A DNA stretch of 8,445 nucleotides from an uncultured Coriobacteriaceae bacterium (lineage in GTDB: Bacteria > Actinomycetota > Coriobacteriia > Coriobacteriales > UMGS124). The position numbers and the translations under genes are program-made. The notes under the pieces were generated by a model that had not been told where the DNA came from, did no database searches, and saw only the letters and a program-made list of their open reading frames with translations. Of the stretch, positions 1 to 6,698 are shown piece by piece; the stretch's first letter is position 1; each line of letters starts with the position of its first letter. Location of the stretch: contig USJP01000051.1 in assembly GCA_900555105.1 (NCBI GenBank), forward strand, positions 1-8,445, read 5' to 3'.

Positions 1-17
1 AGGAGCTTGCGGCTGAG

Positions 18-842
18 ATGTCCCAGCTGTTCGACGTGGTGCGCTTGGTCGATCCCATCAGCACGACGGCATACACCATTGAGGACGGCGAGTTTCATGC
101 TCAGCCCGACAACTGTTTCCATGTATGGAACAGGACTGCCCGCTGCGAGAACTGTGTGTCGTCGCGGTGCTTCATGGAGCGCGAGCGGTATTCGAAATTC
201 GAGTTCATCAACAACGACATCTATCATGTGGTGGCCCAGCCCGTGGAGGTTGACGGCAAGAGATACGTGCTGGAGGTCGTTACGGCCTCGAACGATAACG
301 TACTGCTCTCGGCGTTCGGCAACAACGAGTTTGTCGATCGCGTCACCACGTTCAACCGCAAGATGTACACCGACGACCTCACAGGGCTTTCCAACAGGCG
401 TTATCTTGATGAGCGCCTGAACATCCTCATCAACCGTTCGGTTCTCGATGGCACGCCGCTCTCTGTGGTGATGCTCGACATCGATGACTTCAAGGATATC
501 AACGACGGCCTGGGGCATCTTGCGGGCGACAAAGTGCTTTCGCGGGTGGCCGAGGTCTTGCGTGAGGCCCTGGCGCCTACAACCGAGGACATTCTGGCAC
601 GCTATGGCGGCGACGAGTTTGTTGCCGCATTGCGAAATGTAAGCGTGGCAGAGCTTGAGTGCCGACTGCGGTCGATTCCACCTATCGATGTCGACGGGGG
701 CATGAGGGTTACCTTCAGCGTCGGTGCATACTACCAGGAGAAGGTCGAGAACTTGGACGCGCAGACTCTTATCCAGCGTGCCGACCGTGCCATGTACGAT
801 GCGAAAGCCACAGGCAAGAACAGCTTCGCCGTGGAGGAGTAG
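18..842 (+). CDS. Diguanylate cyclase with N-terminal cysteine-containing sensor-like domain
   Basis: The product (274 aa) should condense two GTP into the second messenger c-di-GMP in the cytoplasm. No membrane segment is seen. Residues 1-105 form a sensor-like domain (FDVVRLVDP near the start) with a cysteine group C33, C43, C46 and C51 around W37. I recognise this layout from a family of GGDEF proteins in Clostridia and Coriobacteriia; its ligand is unknown to me. Residues 117-274 are the GGDEF domain: DDLTGLSNRR at 119-128, the metal and nucleotide motif LDIDDFKDIND at 153-163, YGGDEF at 196-201 and the usual ADRAMYDAK ending. The inhibitory I-site would be RxxD just before the active site, but here it reads TTED (188-191), so product inhibition through the usual arginine is probably lost. 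There is no EAL or HD-GYP domain. The frame stays open to the left edge. The ATG at 18 was chosen because family members begin close to this motif; AGGAG at 1-5 lies rather far upstream (12 nt). Confidence 0.9.
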   Translation: MSQLFDVVRLVDPISTTAYTIEDGEFHAQPDNCFHVWNRTARCENCVSSRCFMERERYSKFEFINNDIYHVVAQPVEVDGKRYVLEVVTASNDNVLLSAFGNNEFVDRVTTFNRKMYTDDLTGLSNRRYLDERLNILINRSVLDGTPLSVVMLDIDDFKDINDGLGHLAGDKVLSRVAEVLREALAPTTEDILARYGGDEFVAALRNVSVAELECRLRSIPPIDVDGGMRVTFSVGAYYQEKVENLDAQTLIQRADRAMYDAKATGKNSFAVEE

Positions 843-852
843 CGGGGTTTCG

Positions 853-897
853 CCAGGTTGCTGGGCCTGCTTGCTTGTGAGGGGGCCAGCAACCTGG
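853..897 (+). terminator. Strong hairpin after the diguanylate cyclase gene (possible terminator)
   Basis: A perfect 12-bp inverted repeat (CCAGGTTGCTGG at 853-864 and its complement at 886-897) with a 21-nt loop starts 10 nt after the stop codon. The position fits a transcript end or a 3' stabilising structure. No run of T follows the stem, so it is not a standard intrinsic terminator; the terminator reading is inference. Confidence 0.4.
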
Positions 898-981
898 GCT
901 TCAGTGTTACGCGCGGTTCTTTGTGCGGCAAGGGCGATTCATCGTGTTTGATCAGCATGCGTACTCATAAAGCCTATAAAG

Positions 982-1034
982 TAACTTGTAAAGTTATATG
1001 CCTACTGATAAACTTATTTATCAAGTTTACAAGT
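982..1034. promoter_or_regulatory. AT-rich dyad cluster upstream of the AlbA_2 regulator gene (candidate operator)
   Basis: Four overlapping inverted repeats crowd into about 50 bp that are much richer in AT than the flanks. They are TAACTT-N3-AAGTTA (982-996), TGATAAA-N4-TTTATCA (1006-1023), TAAACTT-N7-AAGTTTA (1009-1029), and a long-range pair ACTTGTAAA/TTTACAAGT (984-992 with 1026-1034). The cluster ends 19 bp before the ATG of a gene whose product ends in a DNA-binding winged helix. A natural reading is a promoter and operator, possibly autoregulated. I could not assign -35 and -10 boxes with confidence. The repeats are seen directly; the operator function is inference. Confidence 0.45.
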
Positions 1035-1053
1035 CTGGGTTGGGGGTGGCGCA

Positions 1054-2637
1054 ATGCTTGACTTTGCGAATATGGATGATGAGGGGTTCGCGCGGTTGAT
1101 TGCTTCCATGCGCATAGCGGGGACCGACAGAGTCTCGTGCGAGGTCAAAACGGCGCGTGGGGGTTTGCCTCGCGACATAGGCTCCACCATCTCGGCCTTT
1201 GCCAATGGAGCGGGCGGTCTCATTGTCTGTGGCTTGAGCGAAAAGGACGGCTTTATCCCTGTCGAGGGGTTTGATGCTGTCCGCATCCAAGACATGCTCG
1301 CTGCATGGTGCGGCGAGCGTATGACTCCTCCGGTTCGTGCGATTATCGATGCGCGGCAGTTCGAAGGAAAAGCCGTTGTGACGGCATATATTCCCGAGAT
1401 GAGGCCCAAAGACAAGCCGTGCTACGTAAGCGTCTCGGGCAGGTACGCGGGGTCGTATATCCGTATGGCAGATGGGGATTGCCGCCTCTCGTCGTATGAG
1501 GTCGACCGCTTCATGGACGAGCATGAGCAGCCCCGCTATGACGCGCGCGCTGTTGGGGATGCGTCGCTTGCCGATTTGGACCCCCGGCTGGTGGCCGGTG
1601 TTCTTGCGCGTGAGAGGGCCGTGCATTCGCGAAACTTCGCCCATCTCGATGATGAAACGGCGCTGACAAAGCTTCGCGTGCTTACAAAGAACGAGGCGGG
1701 GGAGCTGTGTCCGACGTTGGCAGGTCTTGTGGCCCTGGGCGCCTACCCCCAGGAGTTTTTCCCTCGCCTTTGCGTGGTATTTACGCGCTATCCAGGCAAT
1801 TCCAAGGCTCAACCCACATCAGACGGGCGGCGTTTTTTGGACATGGCCACGTGTGTGGGATCGATACCGGCAATGGTTCAAGACGCGTTGGGTGCGGTTG
1901 GGCGCAATATGCGTACAGGGGCGCGAATCGAGGGGGCGTTTCGCAGCGATGTGCCAGATTACCCGCTTGTTGCGGTGCGAGAGGCCGTGGTGAACGCACT
2001 TATGCACCGCGATTATTCCGACGAGGCGCTCGGGACGCCCGTGGCTGTCGACATGTACGACGACCGGATTGAAGTGAAAAACGCGGGCGGACTGTACGGC
2101 TGTGTAACAATCCGCTCGCTTGAAAACGCCCCTATAGCGTCCGCCCGTAACCAGTTCTTGTCGGCCTTGTTGGAAAACACGCCTCTGGAGGGTGGCGGGT
2201 TCGTTGCGGAGAACCGAGGCACCGGCTATCAGAGCATCTGCCTGGCACTCCAAGAGGAGGGCATGCCTGCGCCGGAGCCGCATGATTCGCCTTCTGCTTT
2301 TACGTTGGTTATGCGCCGTCGTAAGGAGGGCGGCCTGTCCGCCGGCGCGCTCCGTCTGACCGGTGTGCCCTCGGGCTCTGCCTGCGGGGGTATTCGCGAG
2401 GATGCTGTTGCTTGCGCCAAGGGCTTTGTGAAGCAGGACGAGGTGATCATGAGACTCGACGACTTTATCGTCGAGGTCATTACTATGCGCGGTACGGCGA
2501 GCATGGCTGAGCTTATGGAGGAGTCTGGCCGGTCGCGTCCCACGGTTCTTAAAGTCGTCCAGGGTCTTGTTGCCCAAGGGGTCATACGGCCCACTCAGAA
2601 GAAGAACAGCCCCTATCAGCGATATGGGTTGGCGTAG
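1054..2637 (+). CDS. AlbA_2 / HATPase_c_4 / winged-helix putative transcriptional regulator (RecG-like family)
   Basis: This 527-aa cytosolic protein has the architecture often annotated as 'putative transcriptional regulator' or, misleadingly, 'ATP-dependent DNA helicase RecG-related'. Residues about 15-135 are a Schlafen AlbA_2 domain (formerly divergent AAA_4), with the E30-V-K32 motif and FANGAGGLIVCG at 49-60. Residues about 290-420 are an HATPase_c_4 domain, with REAVVNALMHRDYS at 309-322, the glycine stretch KNAGGLYG and a late RGTGYQSI segment. Residues 470-527 look like a winged helix (MAELMEESGRSRPTVLKVV) ending in a basic tail. A low-similarity linker joins the last two. No helicase motifs are present, so helicase activity is not expected. 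The ligand and target genes are unknown; DNA binding is inferred from the AlbA_2 and winged-helix parts. A G-rich stretch at 1041-1048 can serve as ribosome-binding site for the ATG at 1054; a second in-frame ATG lies at 1072. The gene ends in two tandem TAG codons (2635-2640). Confidence 0.9.
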   Translation: MLDFANMDDEGFARLIASMRIAGTDRVSCEVKTARGGLPRDIGSTISAFANGAGGLIVCGLSEKDGFIPVEGFDAVRIQDMLAAWCGERMTPPVRAIIDARQFEGKAVVTAYIPEMRPKDKPCYVSVSGRYAGSYIRMADGDCRLSSYEVDRFMDEHEQPRYDARAVGDASLADLDPRLVAGVLARERAVHSRNFAHLDDETALTKLRVLTKNEAGELCPTLAGLVALGAYPQEFFPRLCVVFTRYPGNSKAQPTSDGRRFLDMATCVGSIPAMVQDALGAVGRNMRTGARIEGAFRSDVPDYPLVAVREAVVNALMHRDYSDEALGTPVAVDMYDDRIEVKNAGGLYGCVTIRSLENAPIASARNQFLSALLENTPLEGGGFVAENRGTGYQSICLALQEEGMPAPEPHDSPSAFTLVMRRRKEGGLSAGALRLTGVPSGSACGGIREDAVACAKGFVKQDEVIMRLDDFIVEVITMRGTASMAELMEESGRSRPTVLKVVQGLVAQGVIRPTQKKNSPYQRYGLA

Positions 2638-2774
2638 TAGGGTCTTGGGGGCATGCTTGGCGATGTTTGCAGAGGGGGGCTTGCTTCGAGGCCCTGCCAG
2701 TAAGTTGAGAATTTGTGGGGATGTTTCCAGGCGTTCGAAAGAGGCGCGTGTCGACGGGGTAGTTTAGCGTAATG

Positions 2775-2793
2775 CGCCTGCTTCGGCATGGCG
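2775..2793 (+). other. UUCG-capped hairpin in the leader of the RND permease gene
   Basis: CGCCTGC (2775-2781) and GCATGGCG (2786-2793) pair over seven base pairs with one bulged T, closed by a C(UUCG)G tetraloop, which is known to be unusually stable in RNA. The hairpin lies 37 nt before the permease ATG and outside its Shine-Dalgarno sequence. It could stabilise the 5' end of the transcript. No T-run follows, so I do not call it a terminator. Confidence 0.35.
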
Positions 2794-2830
2794 TCTCTCA
2801 CATGCATCGTTGGAAGGACAAGCCCAGCCC

Positions 2831-5800
2831 ATGCTCAGCCGATTCTCTGTCAAGCGGCCCTACATTATCGTTGTGGCCGTTATCGTCTCCCTTATTTTGG
2901 GCGGCGTGTCCCTCTCCAAGATGAAGACTGACCTGTACCCCGAGATGGACCTGCCCTATCTGGCTGTTATCACCACCGACCCCGGTGCGACCGCCGAGGA
3001 GGTGGAGTCCGAAATTACGGATGTGCTCGAGGGCAACCTCGCCACGGTGAACGGCGTGTCGAGCGTTACCTCAAAGAGCTCGGACAACTACTCCATGATC
3101 TTCCTGGAGTTTGAGGACGGCACCGACATGGACTCGGCGCTCGTCAAGGTTTCCTCGGCGGTGAACGAGGTCTCCTCGCAGCTGCCCGACGACGCGGGCA
3201 GCCCCAATTACATGGAGATCAGCTCCGACATGATGGCCACGGTCTACTTGGGCGTGCGCGATGACTCCAAGGACATCTACGAGCTCACCTCGTATGTCGA
3301 AGACAAGATTGTTCCCAAGTTCGAGCGTATCGACGGTGTCGCCGACGTTTCGGTTTCCGGTGCGGTGGAGCAGTCGGTGGAGGTGCGTCTCAACCAAAAG
3401 AAGATTGACGCCGTCAACGACAAGCTTGCAGCATATGTTGACGACTCTCTGGCCGATGCCAAGCAACAGCTCGACGATGGCGACGCTCAGCTCGCGCAAG
3501 CCCAGTCCGACCTTAACACCCAGCGTGACCAGCTTGATCAGGCGGGCGGACGCGACGTCAACCCCGACGCCTACGCGCAGATCGATGCCGCACAGGCCCA
3601 GCTCGACGAGCAGGCGGCCCAGCTCAAGGCTTCCCGCGAGCAGTTCAACGAGCAGCGCGATCAGGCGCTTGCCCAGGCTAACGTCGACGCCCTGGTTGAC
3701 AAGTCAACGCTGGCCCAGGTTATCTCTGCCCAGAACTTCGCTATGCCTGCCGGTTATGTGAGTGACGCCAACGACGACCAGTGGCTCGTGCGCGTGGGCG
3801 AGGGCTTCACCTCGGCAGACGAGCTCTCCGACCTTGTTCTTGCCGACATCGATGGCGTGGGCGAGGTCAAGCTTTCTGATGTGGCCGACGTTACGCTTAT
3901 CGACAATGCGGGCGAATCCTACATGCGCCTCAACGACGGCAAGGGACTTCTGCTTTCGGTGTACAAGAGCTCGACCGCCTCAACCTCCGACGTGTCGAAG
4001 GCTTGCGCCACGCGCATTGCCGAACTCGAGAAGGACAACTCCAGCCTCGAGATCGACGCCCTGTACGACCAGGGCTCCTACATCGAGCTGTTCATCAGCA
4101 ACATCCTCCAGTCGCTGGTTATGGGCGCGGGCCTGGCCGTCGTGGTCCTTGCTCTGTTCCTCAAGTCGGTGAAGCCCACGCTCGTCGTGGCGTTCTCCAT
4201 CCCGTTCTCGGTGCTGTGCGCGCTCATTTTCATGTACTTCTCGGGCCTCACGGTCAACGTCCTCACGCTGGGCGGCATTGCATTGGCCATCGGCATGCTC
4301 GTGGACAACTCGATTGTGGTGCTTGAGAACATCTACCGTCTGCGTGGCCGCGGCATTCCTCCTGCGCGTGCCGCCGTGCAGGGAGCCAAGCAGATCACGG
4401 GCGCCGTCGTGGCCTCCACGCTCACCACGGTATGCGTGTTCCTGCCTGCGATTTTCACTTCGGGCCTTGTGAGCCAGCTCCTCGTGCCTTTTGCGCTCAC
4501 TATCGCCTATGTGCTTGCCGCATCGCTGCTTGTGGCCCTAACGCTCGTTCCTACGGTTTCCACGTACATGTTCAAGCACATGAAACCCGCCAAGCCGGGC
4601 TGGTTTGAGCACCTGCGCGATGCCTATGGCCGCTCGCTTGAGTTCTTCCTGCGCCACAAGGCCCTGCCGCTGTTGGTTGCCGTGGGCCTGCTGGCGTTCT
4701 CGGTCGTGGGCGTGTTCAGCATGGGCATCAACATGATGCCCTCGATGTCGAGCAAGACCATCGTTGCCCAGGTGACCATGCCTGAGGGTACCGACAAGGA
4801 GACGGCGTGCGCCACGGCCGACCAGGTGGTCGACGCGGTTCTCGATGTCGACGGCGTCGATGTGGTGGGCGCTATGGACGGCAATGCCATGCTGTCGGTC
4901 ATGTCCTCCGCCGCCGGGTCTACGGGCTCTGACAAATCGTTCAACCATTTCACGCTGTATGTCCAGCTTGACGATACGGTGGAAACCGAGCAGCAGGTCT
5001 CGAACATCGTGGACAAGATTGGAAAGAACACGCGCAAGCTCGACTGCGAGGTTCTGACGAGTGCCTCTTCTTCTGACGAGATGAGCTCCATGATGGGGTC
5101 GGGCCTGTCCATCACTCTCAAGGGCCCCGACCAGCAGACGCTGCTCGACATGAGCCAGGATGTCATGGACATCGTGGGCGAGGTCGACGGGTATGAGAAC
5201 ATCGACAACGGCATGGAGGACGCGGCCAACGAGCTCCAGCTTAACATCGACCGCAATAAGCTTGCGGAGAAGGGCGTGACGGTGGCCCAGCTCTACCAGG
5301 CGCTTTCGTCGCAGATTAAGACCGAGGCGACCTCTGCCGACATCACAGTCAACAACACGAGCGTCTCGGTGACGATTGTTGACGAGACTGACCCCGTCAC
5401 GAAGGCGAACCTTCTTGACCGCGAGATTACAGCGGGCGACACTACGTTCAAGCTGTCCGACGTTGCCACGGTGACGACGGGCAAGGCTTCGACTTCCATT
5501 TCGCACGAGAACTCCGAGCGCACTATGACGGTCACGGCCGACGTCAAGGATGGCGAGAACAACGCCCTGCTCTCTCGTGAGCTGCAGGAGAAGCTTGACG
5601 ACTATGACGTGCCTGATGGCTGCACGCTTGAGTTCGGCGGTGAGCTCGACAACATTTCGACGATGCTCAGGCAGATGGGCCTCATGGCGGCGCTTGGCCT
5701 CGTGCTCATCTACCTTGTGATGGTCGCCCAGTTCCAGAGTCTGCTGTCGCCCTTTATCGTGCTGCTCACGGTGCCCCTGGCCTTTACGGGCGGCTTCTTG

Positions 5801-6343
5801 GCGCTGTTGCTTGCTGGCCAGCAGCTTGACATCCTATCGCTTATGGGCTTTCTCGTGCTTATGGGCACGGTCGTGAACAACGGTATCGTGTTTGTTGACT
5901 ACGTCAATCAGCTGCGCCGCGGCGGACTCGACAAGCGCGATGCCCTCGTGGCAACCGGCGTTACGCGCATGCGCCCCATCCTTATGACGGCGCTCACCAC
6001 CATTCTCTCCATGCTGCCGCTCGTGCTCGGTCAGGATGTGGGCGGCACCATGCAGCGCGGCATGGCACTTGTCGTGGTGGGCGGCATGGCCTACGCCACG
6101 TTCATGACGCTCTACATCGTGCCCATCATGTACGACATCTTGTACCGCAAGGTACCCAAGGAGGTCGACCTGGGCGACGAGAACATCGACGACGATCCTG
6201 GTGATGCCGCCGCCTACCTGCAGGAGCGCGCCGCACGTTTGGCACGCGAGGCTGCCGAGGCGCCGGAGGTGTCTATCACGCCTGCAGCGCCCGAGGTTCC
6301 CGGTGCCACCGGTACTCCTGGGGCGCTCCCGCCGACTGCATAA
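2831..6343 (+). CDS. RND efflux permease, HAE1/SwrC (AcrB-like) family, with helical-hairpin insert
   Basis: A proton-driven exporter of the inner or only membrane, 1170 aa against about 1050 for AcrB. It shows the two-fold RND layout: TM1 (11-28), a large extracytoplasmic domain (about 30-420), TM2-6, TM7 (612-632), a second extracytoplasmic domain (about 633-945), TM8-12, and a 64-residue cytosolic tail that is acidic, then Pro/Ala-rich (1107-1170). Relay residues compared with AcrB: D492 is kept, the second Asp is N493, the TM10 Lys is N1016, and R1046 and T1053 are kept in TM11. The Asn variants are usual in Gram-positive members. The extra length comes from the tail and from a Gln/Ala/Asp-rich insert (203-283) that reads as two helices joined by a GGRDVNP turn, in what aligns with the funnel (docking) subdomain. 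No fusion protein or outer-membrane factor gene lies nearby. The substrate cannot be told. The ATG at 2831 gives the standard MLSRFSVKRPY start and has GGAAGGA 12 nt upstream; a TTG at 2810 would add seven residues but has no ribosome-binding site. Confidence 0.96.
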   Translation: MLSRFSVKRPYIIVVAVIVSLILGGVSLSKMKTDLYPEMDLPYLAVITTDPGATAEEVESEITDVLEGNLATVNGVSSVTSKSSDNYSMIFLEFEDGTDMDSALVKVSSAVNEVSSQLPDDAGSPNYMEISSDMMATVYLGVRDDSKDIYELTSYVEDKIVPKFERIDGVADVSVSGAVEQSVEVRLNQKKIDAVNDKLAAYVDDSLADAKQQLDDGDAQLAQAQSDLNTQRDQLDQAGGRDVNPDAYAQIDAAQAQLDEQAAQLKASREQFNEQRDQALAQANVDALVDKSTLAQVISAQNFAMPAGYVSDANDDQWLVRVGEGFTSADELSDLVLADIDGVGEVKLSDVADVTLIDNAGESYMRLNDGKGLLLSVYKSSTASTSDVSKACATRIAELEKDNSSLEIDALYDQGSYIELFISNILQSLVMGAGLAVVVLALFLKSVKPTLVVAFSIPFSVLCALIFMYFSGLTVNVLTLGGIALAIGMLVDNSIVVLENIYRLRGRGIPPARAAVQGAKQITGAVVASTLTTVCVFLPAIFTSGLVSQLLVPFALTIAYVLAASLLVALTLVPTVSTYMFKHMKPAKPGWFEHLRDAYGRSLEFFLRHKALPLLVAVGLLAFSVVGVFSMGINMMPSMSSKTIVAQVTMPEGTDKETACATADQVVDAVLDVDGVDVVGAMDGNAMLSVMSSAAGSTGSDKSFNHFTLYVQLDDTVETEQQVSNIVDKIGKNTRKLDCEVLTSASSSDEMSSMMGSGLSITLKGPDQQTLLDMSQDVMDIVGEVDGYENIDNGMEDAANELQLNIDRNKLAEKGVTVAQLYQALSSQIKTEATSADITVNNTSVSVTIVDETDPVTKANLLDREITAGDTTFKLSDVATVTTGKASTSISHENSERTMTVTADVKDGENNALLSRELQEKLDDYDVPDGCTLEFGGELDNISTMLRQMGLMAALGLVLIYLVMVAQFQSLLSPFIVLLTVPLAFTGGFLALLLAGQQLDILSLMGFLVLMGTVVNNGIVFVDYVNQLRRGGLDKRDALVATGVTRMRPILMTALTTILSMLPLVLGQDVGGTMQRGMALVVVGGMAYATFMTLYIVPIMYDILYRKVPKEVDLGDENIDDDPGDAAAYLQERAARLAREAAEAPEVSITPAAPEVPGATGTPGALPPTA

Positions 6344-6698
6344 CGTGCGTGGGTGTTGGATGGGACGCACGGTTATTGCGCTGGTGCTTTCCTCGATGCA
6401 TGGCGAGGGCCATTCTGCTCATAGGTAAGTCAAAAGCCCCGCAGATTGAAACCTGCGGGGCTTTGTTGTAATCGATCTGGTTGATGGTGCTCGGGATGGG
6501 CGATGGCTGCAATTTGTGCTTTAACGTTTGGCGTGGGTGATGTATGCGACCTAGGATCTAGCGTTTGGGTTTGACCTTTCCATTTCGCATCTGCATGAGG
6601 CCGCCTGTGAGCAAGGGATGCTCCTTGTAGATGGGGCGCAGGGCGCTTGTCTGTCCCCTCGAAAAGCGCGGGTACGAGCAGTCGCAATGAGACCCCCG
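6344..6698. other. Non-coding gap between convergent genes
   Basis: This 355-bp stretch separates the ends of the permease gene and the LuxR gene. It holds a small hairpin directly after the permease stop (CGTGCGT 6344-6350 with ACGCACG 6365-6371) and the terminator at 6433-6464. From 6470 to 6698 I see no convincing open frame with a ribosome-binding site, no tRNA-like fold, and no strong terminator facing the LuxR gene. The only structure there is a weak 5-bp stem around GAGCA/TGCTC near 6608-6622. Confidence 0.6.
6433..6464 (+). terminator. Rho-independent terminator of the RND permease gene (probably bidirectional)
   Basis: AAAGCCCCGCAG (6433-6444) and CTGCGGGGCTTT (6453-6464) form a perfect 12-bp stem with an 8-nt loop, followed by TTTGTTGT (6462-6469). 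It lies 90 nt after the permease stop. On the opposite strand the same stem ends in GGGGCTTTTG, so it may also stop transcripts arriving from the convergent LuxR gene. Confidence 0.9.

Noticed and set aside
1819..2577. Minus-strand open frame (252 codons) opposite the AlbA_2 gene
   Set aside because: It shadows conserved HATPase_c_4 and winged-helix coding sequence; composition is Arg/His-rich and low-complexity.
2683..2697. GGGC / GCCC pairing after the AlbA_2 gene as a terminator
   Set aside because: Only four base pairs and no following T-run; too weak to call.
2810..2830. TTG at 2810 as the start of the permease
   Set aside because: No Shine-Dalgarno sequence upstream, and the added seven residues precede the standard RND N-terminus beginning at the ATG at 2831.
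4538..5506. Long minus-strand open frame (322 codons) opposite the permease gene
   Set aside because: It is antisense to a clearly coding RND gene, is rich in Arg and His as expected of a shadow of GC-rich codons, has no recognisable domain and no ribosome-binding site.
6550..6560. CTAG-containing short palindrome (CTAGGATCTAG)
   Set aside because: Only about 11 bp, single copy and not next to a promoter or gene start; no basis for a function.
6430..6687. Minus-strand open frame of 85 codons in the gap after the permease
   Set aside because: It spans the terminator stem, has no ribosome-binding site and no protein-like pattern; the gap is better read as non-coding.
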